Origin: Rhodopseudomonas palustris
GTDB lineage: Bacteria > Pseudomonadota > Alphaproteobacteria > Rhizobiales > Xanthobacteraceae
Length of the DNA: 64,000 nucleotides
Assembly: GCF_003226555.1 (NCBI RefSeq)
Contig: NZ_QKQS01000013.1
Location: 409,890 to 473,889, forward strand
Direction of reading: 5' to 3'
The notes beneath the pieces were generated by a model, which worked only from the letters and a program-made list of their open reading frames with translations, was not told the DNA's origin and did no database searches. Each line of letters opens with the position of its first letter. Position 1 is the stretch's first letter. Both the position numbers and the translations under genes were made by a program. Shown one piece after another: positions 39,677 to 47,878 of this stretch.

Positions 39677-40417
39677 CTACCGCATCTGCCCGAGCAGCAG
39701 CGCCGCGCCGCCGCCGCTCGCGGCCAGGCGCTGCAGGGCCTCACGGCCGCCCGCCGCATAGGCAGCAGCCGCGCGCAGCAGCTCGCGGAGCTGCGCTGCC
39801 GCGCCCGGATCGAACCGGCACCATGCGCCGCCGCTCAGCCGCGCGATCTCGCGGAACGTCTGCTCGGCGACGGGGTCCACACCTTCCTGGAATACGAACA
39901 CCGGGACCTTGAGCATGCCGAGTTCACCGGCCTTGGCGCAGAGCTCGTCGGCAGCCTCTTCCATCGCATCGCCGACGAACACGATCGCCCGGACGCCGGC
40001 GGCAACCGCCTCCTTACGGGCATCCGCCAGCACGCGGCCGATCTGGGTGTGACCGCCGCGACAATCGATCTTACCCATCAGCCGCGCCAGCTCCGCACTC
40101 GAGGAGATCCAGCTCGAGGCCCGGCATTCGTTGAAGCCGCGATAGTACACGAGGCGGATATCGAGGCTGCCGATCGCTTCGGCCTCGCGGAACATGTCGG
40201 CCTGTAGCGCGCAGGCCATGTCCCAGGTCGGCTGCCGGCTCATCGTCGCGTCGAGCGCGAACAGCAGGCGTCCACGCGCCCCGGCGGCATTCGGTGCCAT
40301 GGCCCGCGCCTTGGCGACGAACGCCGCAATCTCCGCCGACGTCGACGGGGTCGGCGTCGCGGCGCCGTTCTCACGGCCGAACGTCTGGGGCGGGGTTGAA
40401 GTCGGCTCGCGGGACAT
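39677..40417 (-). CDS. vWA-domain protein
   Basis: A 246-residue protein whose central part is a von Willebrand A fold: 'RLLFALDATMSRQPTWD' (MIDAS, D-x-T-x-S form), 'GGHTQIGRVLADARKEA' and 'AIVFVGDAMEEAADEL'. It has no signal peptide, so it is probably cytoplasmic. It is co-oriented with the DnaJ-domain gene, so the two may act together in assembly or unfolding of a complex, but no function is known. Confidence 0.8.
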   Translation of the reverse strand: MSREPTSTPPQTFGRENGAATPTPSTSAEIAAFVAKARAMAPNAAGARGRLLFALDATMSRQPTWDMACALQADMFREAEAIGSLDIRLVYYRGFNECRASSWISSSAELARLMGKIDCRGGHTQIGRVLADARKEAVAAGVRAIVFVGDAMEEAADELCAKAGELGMLKVPVFVFQEGVDPVAEQTFREIARLSGGAWCRFDPGAAAQLRELLRAAAAYAAGGREALQRLAASGGGAALLLGQMR

Positions 40418-40502
40418 AAGGACTCGCTCTGGCGCTACGAGACCTATGTGGCGACGGCGGAAACAAGCGTCAATGTGCTGGCCACCAGGCGGCGGCCGGC
40501 CC

Positions 40503-41333
40503 TTATCTGGCCGACGCGACCGCGCTGGCGCCGCGCGGGACGGGCTTCGGCCTGATCACGGCACTGCTATCGTCGAGGAAGCGGTCGAGCGAGGCCGCGA
40601 TCGCGTTCTTCACATCATCGGGCCCGCGATCGCTCATCTCGGTGTGCTGAAAACCGGTCTTGACCACGGTGATGCCAGCCTTGTCACAGACGTCCTTTGC
40701 CGGGATCACCCCAGGATCGGTCTTGAACACCGGGTCATGCGAGCGGAACGTCAGCGTCTTGAACCTGCCATCGATCATGAACGGCACCCGCAGATTGTCG
40801 AGCGTCACCACTCGTCTGATCCGTTCGGGGTGGAGCTGCGCGTAGTACATCGAGATGTCGCCGCCGTTGGAATGCCCCACCATCGTCAGATGTTGATAGT
40901 CGGCATTCGGAACGATGGCCTTCAACTTCGCAATCGCGAATTCGATATTGGCAACGCCTTTCTCGTAGACCGGAAGCCGCCCAACATAAGGCTCGCCGAC
41001 CTTGGTGACCAGCGGCGCGTCGGTTGGTAGATCGTGCTGGATGCTGACCGCGAGATAGCCGCGCACCGCAAACAGATTGGCGAGAAACGAGTACTCCGTG
41101 AATTTCACGGTATTGCCGTGATTGAGAACTGCGACCGGAAGCTCTGTCAGTCCGGCTTCGGCCTGCATCTCCTTGTCGCGACGTACCGCGATCGCGATCT
41201 CGACGGGCCGCTGCCTGGACGCATCGAAGAACGTCAGTGTCTGGTGACGGATCGCCCACTTCGAGGCGGTCAAGTATCCGACCGCCGAGACGACGCACAG
41301 CACGAGCAGAACTGTGATTCCGCGGGTCATCAT
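40503..41333 (-). CDS. Alpha/beta hydrolase, membrane-anchored or secreted
   Basis: A 276-residue alpha/beta-hydrolase with an N-terminal hydrophobic anchor or signal (residues 6-24). The nucleophile elbow is 'GHSNGGD' and the oxyanion region is 'LPVAVLNHGNTVKFTEYS'. The late Asp/His are probably in 'HDPVFKTDPGV' and 'GFQHTEMSDRGP'. It resembles acyl-peptide or platelet-activating-factor-acetylhydrolase-like enzymes, but the substrate is unknown. It stands alone between the vWA gene and the palindrome-containing intergenic region. Confidence 0.85.
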   Translation of the reverse strand: MMTRGITVLLVLCVVSAVGYLTASKWAIRHQTLTFFDASRQRPVEIAIAVRRDKEMQAEAGLTELPVAVLNHGNTVKFTEYSFLANLFAVRGYLAVSIQHDLPTDAPLVTKVGEPYVGRLPVYEKGVANIEFAIAKLKAIVPNADYQHLTMVGHSNGGDISMYYAQLHPERIRRVVTLDNLRVPFMIDGRFKTLTFRSHDPVFKTDPGVIPAKDVCDKAGITVVKTGFQHTEMSDRGPDDVKNAIAASLDRFLDDSSAVIRPKPVPRGASAVASAR

Positions 41334-41922
41334 TCATCCCGTGTCGATCAGCGGCCCACGCCCAGGACAACCGACGACACGACTATAAATCACGCTCATA
41401 TGACAGAAAGATCAAAGATTAGCAGATTACCGCTCCGTCATTGTGCAAATGCACAATGCTCCGTCAGAGGCGCTCGGTAGCTCGCCCGCCCGATTGCAAG
41501 CGCTCGACGTATCCCCGGAAACACCGCGCGGCAATGGCCGCTTCACTGCGTGCTGATTGCGGCCAACGCAATGATCCGCGCACGCGGTAGCTGAGCATCA
41601 TCGCGATCTGCAGGACCAACACCGTCAGGCCCTTCTCGTCGCCGAACACGATGGCGCCGCCGCCGCAGGCGATTTGCGGCGGGCCCGGTCAGCCCCGACC
41701 GGCCTCTCGGCCGAGATCTCGAAATCGGCAAACGCAGCGGCTTCGCGCCCCATGAGAAGCCGCGGCATGCCGGATCGCTGCGATCAGACTCAGCGGCGGC
41801 GCCGAAGCCAAGTTCTCGGCCCGCGGTCCAGGTGGCGGTCAGAGGCAGGGCTTGATAAGATCGGATTCCTTCCCGCTGCCGCCTGGTGCGGCCTGTTTCC
41901 GCTGACCGCGATCGAGCCTTCG
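41334..41922. other. 589-base region without a supported gene
   Basis: The left third is A+T-rich and contains an 18-base palindrome (41440-41457), presumably with the promoter of the hydrolase gene. From 41460 to panC the DNA is G+C-rich and coding-like. A 61-codon minus-strand frame (41649-41464, GTG start) is the best candidate but has no recognised relatives or ribosome site. It may be the remnant of a deleted gene. Confidence 0.4.
41440..41457. promoter_or_regulatory. Operator-like palindrome ATTGTGCA-AA-TGCACAAT
   Basis: A perfect 8-base dyad with a 2-base centre, in the A+T-rich segment about 107 bases upstream of the alpha/beta hydrolase start. The size and symmetry fit a dimeric repressor site; the regulator is unknown. 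Confidence 0.45.
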
Positions 41923-42774
41923 ATGTCCCGTCCCCCCGTTGTCGCCCGCACTCTCCCTGCCCTTCGCCGCGCGCTCGCCGAGCTGCACCAGCGCAACGCC
42001 AGCGTCGCGCTGGTGCCGACCATGGGGGCGCTGCACGACGGACACCTGTCGCTGGTGCGGCTGGCGAAGCGGCGCGCCGACAAGGTCGTGGTTTCGGTGT
42101 TCGTGAATCCCACTCAGTTCGCGCCGCACGAGGACTTCGGCTCCTATCCACGAACCTTCAAGGCCGATGCGTCCAAGCTCGCCGCGGAGGATGTCGACCT
42201 GATTTGGAATCCCGACGTCAAGGCGATGTACCCGGACGGCTTTGCCTCCAAGATCTCGACCGAAGGCCCCGCCGTCGCCGGCCTCGAAGACCGTTTCCGC
42301 CCGCACTTCTTCGGCGGAGTCGCCACGGTGGTCGGCAAACTGTTCATTCAGTGCCGGCCGGACGTCGCGATTTTCGGCTCGAAGGACTTCCAGCAGCTCC
42401 GCGTGGTGACGCGGATGGCCGCCGACCTCGATATGGGCGTGAAGGTGATCGGCGCGCCGACCGTGCGCGAGCGCGACGGCCTCGCGATGTCGTCCCGCAA
42501 CGTCTATCTGTCCGCGGAAGAGCGCGCGGTGGCGCCGACGCTGTACCGGGCGATGAAAGAGGTCGCGAAGCGGATCAAGGCCGGCAAGAGCATCGCGTCA
42601 TCGCTCACAACCGGTGCCAAATTGATTACCGAAGCTGGCTTCGTGCTCGATTATCTGGAAGCCCGCCACGCCGAGACACTGGCACCGATCAAATCGGCGA
42701 AGGAAGGTCCGATCCGGCTGCTGGTCGCCGCCAAGCTCGGCAAGACCCGGCTGATCGACAACATCGCCGTGTAA
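41923..42774 (+). CDS. panC: Pantothenate synthetase
   Basis: A 283-residue enzyme that condenses pantoate and beta-alanine with ATP, the last step of pantothenate synthesis. The signatures are '[20 protein letters not shown]' (HxGH nucleotide motif), '[19 protein letters not shown]', '[12 protein letters not shown]' (KDxQQ) and '[16 protein letters not shown]' (the KMSKS-like SSRN). Length is normal. The ATG at 41923 gives the family N-terminus; no panB lies nearby. It is convergent with the DUF1489 gene. Confidence 0.97.
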   Translation: MSRPPVVARTLPALRRALAELHQRNASVALVPTMGALHDGHLSLVRLAKRRADKVVVSVFVNPTQFAPHEDFGSYPRTFKADASKLAAEDVDLIWNPDVKAMYPDGFASKISTEGPAVAGLEDRFRPHFFGGVATVVGKLFIQCRPDVAIFGSKDFQQLRVVTRMAADLDMGVKVIGAPTVRERDGLAMSSRNVYLSAEERAVAPTLYRAMKEVAKRIKAGKSIASSLTTGAKLITEAGFVLDYLEARHAETLAPIKSAKEGPIRLLVAAKLGKTRLIDNIAV

Positions 42775-42809
42775 CACCGACTGGGGCGCAATGGCGCCGA
42801 TCGCCGTGC

Positions 42810-43229
42810 CTACAGCAGCCCAAGCTCGCGCAGCTCCCGGCGCATCGCCTCCGGCATCGCCGCGATCCCCTCGGCAGCTCTGCCGAGATCCAGCGGCGCG
42901 TCGGCTGCGGTGAGATAGCGCCAGCCCTGGAACGGCCGCATCGGCCGCGGGCTGACCGGGTGCACCTCCGGCTCCAGCACCAGCCGGCAGCGGCTGATGC
43001 CCTCACCGTCGCGAAACGGCTCGATCGCAACCAGCTTCTCGCGCGCCGCGATCTCGCCGCGGATCACCCAATACAGCGAGCCGCCGTCGAGCAGCTCGGC
43101 GTCCCGCTTCGGCACCATGCGGGTGACGTGGATGTGGTGCCCAGTCCGCCTGCCGCGCTCCACAACGCGCTCGGTCAAATCCTTCACCGACTCGCAGCCG
43201 ACTGCGAGCTTGATGAGATGCAGTGCCAT
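42810..43229 (-). CDS. DUF1489 family protein
   Basis: A 139-residue protein of the alphaproteobacterial DUF1489 family. Recognisable parts are 'HLIKLAVGCESVKDLTERV', 'HVTRMVPKRDAELLDGGSLY', 'WVIRGEIAAREKLVAIEPF' and 'RPFQGWRYL'. It is soluble, with no signal peptide; function unknown. It lies 36 bases upstream-to-downstream of the next minus-strand gene (43266) and is convergent with panC. Confidence 0.88.
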   Translation of the reverse strand: MALHLIKLAVGCESVKDLTERVVERGRRTGHHIHVTRMVPKRDAELLDGGSLYWVIRGEIAAREKLVAIEPFRDGEGISRCRLVLEPEVHPVSPRPMRPFQGWRYLTAADAPLDLGRAAEGIAAMPEAMRRELRELGLL

Positions 43230-43265
43230 CGTTTTGGAACATCCTGACGCGGCGAATGCCGCCGT

Positions 43266-44303
43266 TCAGTTATCCGAATTGACCGCTTCCGGCGCAAGCT
43301 GCACCGGCGCAGCAGGCTTCGGCTTTGACGGCGCGGGGGGGCGCTTGGGCGGTGCGGGCGCTGCTGCATTGCTGTGCGTGGTGGGCGAATGCGCGGGAGC
43401 CGGCGGCCTCTTGGCGGTCGCGGAGGGATTGGCCTTGGCGTTGGCCGCGCCGTTATGGGTGGCCGGAGCAGCCGGCTTGGCCGCAGCGGCGCCCTGCCCC
43501 GGTTCAGGGGCCATGATGCTGACCGCGGGAATCGAGGCCGAGGTCGGAAAGTCGATGTCGGTCGGCTTGCCGCTCGGCGCCTCGGTGACGCCTGCGAGGC
43601 CGGGCGAAGGCGGCGTCGGCGTCGAAGCAGCGCTGTCGGCGCCTGCGGCGGCCGGCGTACCCCAGCTCGGGGCGTAGCGGGTCAAGGTGGTCTCGTAGAG
43701 GTGCTCCCCCATGTTCGCCGCGATCCGGCTGCTGTCGGTGAGGGAACGGAAGGCAGCGCATTCGCTGGCCTGACAATGGTCCTGCGCCACCAGCACATAC
43801 GCGATCAAACCGTAGCGATCGCGCTCGACAGCGCGGCGCAGCCGAGACAGCTCCGGGGTCATCCGCTTGTCCGCGGCGGCGACATCGCCGAACGCGGTCA
43901 GCCGCGCCAATTGGGTTGAAGCATAGGACACCGCAGCCGCGACCGTGTCTGGCGAACTGAACAGCACGCGCTCGCACGCCGACAACACCATGTCACCGGC
44001 GAGGTCGTCGATGCATGCAAGCGCCGGAACCGCATTGACATTCGACAGCTTCGCATCGGCCGAAACCGGAGCCGCACCGCCGAGGGCGCTTCCAGGCGTC
44101 CGATACAGACCATAGCCAGCCAACCCGATTGCGCCGAGCGTAATGATCACCAGCGCACCATTAGCCACCGACTTATCGGCGCGGAGCAACGCGATCAGAA
44201 GCAGCAAAGCGACAAAAGCCGCGACCGCCACCGTAACCAGCATCGGAAAATTCGGTGAATGCAGAATCCGGTCGAGCGACGCCGACCAAGTAGCCCAATC
44301 CAT
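43266..44303 (-). CDS. Membrane-anchored protein with Pro/Ala-rich tail, unknown function
   Basis: A 345-residue protein. Two hydrophobic helices lie near residues 18-40 and 48-68. A folded middle region (about residues 85-220) contains four cysteines ('ALACIDDLAGDMVLSACERV', 'QDHCQASECAAFR') that could form two disulfides in the periplasm. The last 120 residues are Pro/Ala-rich and probably disordered. I do not recognise the family beyond resemblance to conserved hypothetical proteins of Bradyrhizobium relatives. The ATG at 44303 is chosen because the first helix follows directly. Confidence 0.75.
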   Translation of the reverse strand: MDWATWSASLDRILHSPNFPMLVTVAVAAFVALLLLIALLRADKSVANGALVIITLGAIGLAGYGLYRTPGSALGGAAPVSADAKLSNVNAVPALACIDDLAGDMVLSACERVLFSSPDTVAAAVSYASTQLARLTAFGDVAAADKRMTPELSRLRRAVERDRYGLIAYVLVAQDHCQASECAAFRSLTDSSRIAANMGEHLYETTLTRYAPSWGTPAAAGADSAASTPTPPSPGLAGVTEAPSGKPTDIDFPTSASIPAVSIMAPEPGQGAAAAKPAAPATHNGAANAKANPSATAKRPPAPAHSPTTHSNAAAPAPPKRPPAPSKPKPAAPVQLAPEAVNSDN

Positions 44304-44474
44304 GCGCGTTGTCCCTTGAACGCCAGTCCGGCGACTCAACACCGGCTTTACGACCAAAATAGGCGCAAGGCTCGACGAAACGCGTCCCCGAGATCGCTGT
44401 CCCGGCCCGAGGGCGTCAGGACAGCGATGATGATCTCAGAGGCTTATATCCTTGGAAGACAGACGATGCGCGGC

Positions 44475-44666
44475 TCAGCAGACACTGAGCTGGCTCTCCT
44501 TGGCGACACGCTCGAACGCCTCGGAGATATTCTTGATGCGGTACTGACAATCAGACCCGTCGGTCGGGAGCAGCCGGACGATTTCGTACATGCCGCTGGC
44601 TGCCGGACGGGCAACATTGCTGGCGGTAAAATAGACGGATTCACCTACCACGAACTTGTGCTTCAA
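44475..44666 (-). CDS. Small conserved protein of unknown function
   Basis: A 63-residue protein, 'FVVGESVYFTASNVARPAAS' then 'YEIVRLLPTDGSDCQYRIK', ending 'AFERVAKESQLSVC'. The composition suggests a small beta-barrel (SH3/KOW-like) fold. Similar small proteins occur in related alphaproteobacteria from memory. The start is TTG at 44666, well supported by AGGAG eight bases upstream. It is monocistronic; the 208 bases upstream hold no gene. Confidence 0.78.
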   Translation of the reverse strand: MKHKFVVGESVYFTASNVARPAASGMYEIVRLLPTDGSDCQYRIKNISEAFERVAKESQLSVC

Positions 44667-44877
44667 CGCTCAACTCCTGCGCCATTTGAATACCGATCCA
44701 GCCCTTGTGGCCGGGTGTGACCGGTTCCCCTAGCCCCGCGTGCTTATAGCACAGGAGGGGCTTCACTGGCCAGTGCTTCACGCATGGCTGGCGCCGCAAT
44801 TTTGCTGATTTTTCAGCGATCTAGGCGCAAATCACGAGGCGTTTCGAAGGATTGGGAATGAATCCCCGATCAAGGGC

Positions 44878-45534
44878 TCAGCCGACCTCGAACTTGTCGA
44901 TGATCCAGCTTTCGGCAAGCGCCGCCTGAGTCCACTCCTGGAATGCCGGCAGCGCCATCATCACCTGCATGTAGCCCTGGCCAATCGGGTCGACCTCGAC
45001 CGCATAGGTGCGAAACCGGTGCACGACCGGCGCGAACATCGCATCCGCCGCGCTGAAACGGCCGAACAGATAGGGCCCGAACCGGCCGTACCGGTTGCGA
45101 CAATCGATCCAGATCTGCTGGACCCGGGCGATGTCGTTGCGTGCGGCATCCGAGAGCGTCTTCGCGCCGACCGGGCGATGGATGTTCATGCCGCACTCGT
45201 TCCGGAGCGCAGCGAAGCCCGCATGCATCTCGGCCGACACCGAGCGCGCGTGAGCCCGTGCAGCCACGTCATCGGGCCACAGCTGGGCTTTGGGAAAGCG
45301 CTCGGCAGCGTACTCGATGATCGCCAGTGAATCCCAGATGGTGACGTCACCATCGACCAGCACAGGCACCTTGCCGGCGGCCGTGAAGGCGAGGATGCGC
45401 CGTTTGTCGGCGTCGCCGGTGTAGAGCGGGATCACGACTTCGTCGAACGCAATGCCGGCGGCCTTCAGTGCGATCCAGGGCCGCATCGACCACGACGAGT
45501 AGTTCTTGTTGCCGATCACCAACGTCCGCGCCAT
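44878..45534 (-). CDS. Glutathione S-transferase family protein
   Basis: A 218-residue cytosolic GST. The N-terminal thioredoxin-like domain has 'NKNYSSWSMRPWIALKAAG' (Ser/Tyr activating region), the cis-Pro 'GKVPVLVDG' and 'IWDSLAIIEYAAERFP'. The C-terminal helical domain contains 'FGRFSAADAMFAPVVHRF' with the N-capping box. 'YSSWSMRPW' is typical of the YfcF/YfcG-like group. The ATG at 45534 has AAGGAG upstream and is preferred over an ATG six codons earlier. Confidence 0.92.
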   Translation of the reverse strand: MARTLVIGNKNYSSWSMRPWIALKAAGIAFDEVVIPLYTGDADKRRILAFTAAGKVPVLVDGDVTIWDSLAIIEYAAERFPKAQLWPDDVAARAHARSVSAEMHAGFAALRNECGMNIHRPVGAKTLSDAARNDIARVQQIWIDCRNRYGRFGPYLFGRFSAADAMFAPVVHRFRTYAVEVDPIGQGYMQVMMALPAFQEWTQAALAESWIIDKFEVG

Positions 45535-45632
45535 GGCCGAAAACTCCTTCATCCCCGCCGTCGAGCTTCACGCGATAATCAATCCACCGCGGCTACGGCT
45601 GTCAATCAGTCGAGGTTGCGGCGTCCAGGTCA

Positions 45633-45935
45633 ATGCGGCACTGCATTGCGATGACCCCTCACGATTCGGCACCCGCCACCGCTTCGCCCGTCTCCCCCCT
45701 GGAAGACGACATTCTCGCCGTGCTGAACAAGGCCGGGCACGGCACGCTCAGCGCGCCGGAGATTGCCCATCAGCTCCGCCCCGACGGCGATTGGCACGGC
45801 CTGTTGATGCCGATCCGCCGCGCCGCAGTCGCGTTGGCGCTGGAAGGCCGGCTCGTGATCTATCGCAAGGGCAAACCGGCCGATCCGAACGACTTCCGCG
45901 GCGTCTACCGGCTCGGCCTGCCGCGCCACGACTGA
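45633..45935 (+). CDS. DUF3253 family protein
   Basis: A 100-residue DUF3253 protein with a winged-helix-like core: 'LEDDILAVLNKAGHGTLSAP' and 'WHGLLMPIRRAAVALALEGR', then 'IYRKGKPADPNDFRGVYRLG'. Function unknown; the fold suggests nucleic-acid binding. ATG 45633 or ATG 45651 could start it, as neither has a clear ribosome site. It is convergent with ydcF by eight bases. Confidence 0.85.
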   Translation: MRHCIAMTPHDSAPATASPVSPLEDDILAVLNKAGHGTLSAPEIAHQLRPDGDWHGLLMPIRRAAVALALEGRLVIYRKGKPADPNDFRGVYRLGLPRHD

Positions 45936-45943
45936 CCCCGCCG

Positions 45944-46738
45944 CTAAGGCGACGGCAGCAGCGACGTGGTCTTGCCGCCGAGCCGATAGGCGAGCAGCCC
46001 TGCCCATTCATGTACTGCGACGTCGGTGCGCGCCAACCCTGCCGCCAACGTCGCGAACGGCAGCGTCCTATCTTCGGGCCCGCGCGTTCGCCAATCCACC
46101 GGATAAGCAACGACGTCGAAGCCGGCATCGCGAAACGCGATCATCGACCGCGGCATGTGGAACGACGAAGTCACGAGCAGCCATAGCTCACCCGGCTTTG
46201 GCACCACCAGAGCGCGCGTGTGGGCGGCGTTCTCGGCCGTGGTCCGCGACTCGTCCTCCAGCACGACACGATCGGCGGCGACGCCGAAGCGTTTCAGCAA
46301 TTCGCCGGCGATCGGGGCTTCGGCGGCCGATCGCTGGATCAGATTGCCGCTGCCTCCGCTGTAGACGATCCGCGCCTGCGGATAACGTCGCGCCAGATCG
46401 AGCGCGGCAAAGACGCGTTCGGCCGACGCATCGAGCTCCAGCGTGCCGCGCGCGGCGCTGACTTCGGAGTTGATCGCTCCGCCGAGCACGATGATCCCGT
46501 CCGGGGCTCGACCGGTGTCCCGCCATGGCGGAAACCGTTCCGACAGAGATAGCATCAGCACGTTGCCGAGCGGCGAATAGCCGACGATCAGAAGCAGGAC
46601 GACGCCCGCAACCAGCAGAACCCGCCCTGCCCGCCGCCATCGCGTCAGCAACAGAACCGCGCCCGCCATGCAGATCAGCGCGATCGTGTTCGACGGATGA
46701 ACAACGAAGCCGAGGGTCTTGGAAAGAACAAAGAACAT
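45944..46738 (-). CDS. YdcF/ElyC-like DUF218 membrane protein
   Basis: A 264-residue protein with two N-terminal membrane helices (about residues 8-30 and 38-55) and a periplasmic DUF218 domain: 'PDGIIVLGGAIN', 'ARIVYSGGSGNLIQ', 'EDESRTTAENAAHTRALV', 'LLVTSSFHMPRSMIAFRDAG'. ElyC/SanA relatives affect the lipid carrier and envelope integrity. No partner gene is adjacent, although several peptidoglycan genes occur in this window. Confidence 0.9.
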   Translation of the reverse strand: MFFVLSKTLGFVVHPSNTIALICMAGAVLLLTRWRRAGRVLLVAGVVLLLIVGYSPLGNVLMLSLSERFPPWRDTGRAPDGIIVLGGAINSEVSAARGTLELDASAERVFAALDLARRYPQARIVYSGGSGNLIQRSAAEAPIAGELLKRFGVAADRVVLEDESRTTAENAAHTRALVVPKPGELWLLVTSSFHMPRSMIAFRDAGFDVVAYPVDWRTRGPEDRTLPFATLAAGLARTDVAVHEWAGLLAYRLGGKTTSLLPSP

Positions 46739-46813
46739 CGCTCACCACCCGCGCGGACGATCCTCTCCGGGAGGTGCGGGATTTCGGTTGCGGGGTCAAC
46801 GGTGCGAGACGTC

Positions 46814-47647
46814 TCAGTCCCAAGCCGGCGCGGTCGCCGTGGTGGTCAGCCGTCCCGTGGGGCTGCCGAGCGCAAAGATCTCCTGCATCTCCGTCTCCGA
46901 TAGATTGAAGTCGAAGATGTCGATGTTCTGCGCCAGTCGCTCCAGCCGCGAACTGCGCGGGATTGCGGCGACGTTCTGCTGGATCAGCCAGCGCAGACAG
47001 ACCTGGGCCGGCGACTTGCCGTGAGCCGCGCCGATTCTCGTCAGCACTTCGCTTTTCTTGGCGTTGCCGCGGGCGATCGGACTGTAGGCGACCAGCGCCA
47101 TGCCGTGCGACCGACAGGCGGCGAACACCTTCTGCTGATCAAGAAACGGATGGTACTCGACCTGATTGCACACCAGCGGCGCAGGACATGCCGCAACGGC
47201 CTCGGCGAGCAATGCGACCGTGAAGTTCGAGACCCCGATGTGCCGCGTCAGTCCGAGCTCGCGCGCGCGCGCCATCGCACCGAGCGTCTCGGCCAACGGC
47301 ACATGCGAATTCGGCCAGTGCAGCAGCAGCAGATCGATCTCGGACAGCCGCAGTTTGACCAGACTTTCCTTGGCCGAACGGATCAGATCGTTCGGGGCGA
47401 AATGCGTCGTCCAAACCTTGGTGGTGACGAAGATCTGATCACGGCGGATATGGGAATTACGGATGCCCTCACCGACGTCACGTTCATTCGCGTAGATCTG
47501 TGCGGTGTCGATATGGCGATAGCCGAGCCTCAGTCCCTGCTCGACCGCACGCGAACAAACGTGTCCGCTTAGTTCCCAGGTGCCGAGGCCGAGCGCAGGG
47601 ATCCTGGCTCCATGGGCTTCGATGAAATGCGTTGCGGTGGTTTCCAT
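46814..47647 (-). CDS. Aldo/keto reductase
   Basis: A 277-residue NADPH-dependent aldo/keto reductase (AKR5-like, DkgA/DkgB type). The catalytic tetrad is in place: Asp and Tyr in 'GYRHIDTAQIYANE', Lys in 'FVTTKVW' and His in 'LLLHWPN'. The C-terminal 'IPRSSRLERLAQNIDIFDF' binds the cofactor phosphate. DkgB-type enzymes reduce 2,5-diketo-gluconate or small aldehydes; the substrate here is not known. The 231 bases upstream, before mgtE, hold no supported gene. Confidence 0.93.
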   Translation of the reverse strand: METTATHFIEAHGARIPALGLGTWELSGHVCSRAVEQGLRLGYRHIDTAQIYANERDVGEGIRNSHIRRDQIFVTTKVWTTHFAPNDLIRSAKESLVKLRLSEIDLLLLHWPNSHVPLAETLGAMARARELGLTRHIGVSNFTVALLAEAVAACPAPLVCNQVEYHPFLDQQKVFAACRSHGMALVAYSPIARGNAKKSEVLTRIGAAHGKSPAQVCLRWLIQQNVAAIPRSSRLERLAQNIDIFDFNLSETEMQEIFALGSPTGRLTTTATAPAWD

Positions 47648-47878
47648 GGCGATCGTCTCGCATTTCGGTCACGCAGACTGATCTTTAGTAGTATGAACCG
47701 ATCGCGCTCCGCTGCCAATCGTCGCAGCGCAACGAGCTTACCAATTTGTTCCGGCCTGAAGCGAGCACGACGGCCGGAAATGGCGATGATCAGCTTGGCC
47801 TGAGGCTCAAGACCGGAGCCAGCCTCTGCACTATTCACGAACGATGGAACCGCCGACCGGCTGGCCGACGAGCAGCGG

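Noticed and set aside
41464-41649. 61-codon minus-strand frame with GTG start
   Set aside because: Looks partly protein-like but lacks a ribosome site and any relative I know. It is described only as part of an intergenic stretch.
42785-42800. Small GGCGC/GCGCC dyad between panC and the DUF1489 gene
   Set aside because: A stem of five pairs without a T-run is too weak to call a terminator in G+C-rich DNA.
47569-47838. 89-codon minus-strand frame between the aldo/keto reductase and MgtE genes
   Set aside because: It overlaps the start of the aldo/keto reductase gene, has no clear start signal and resembles nothing known.
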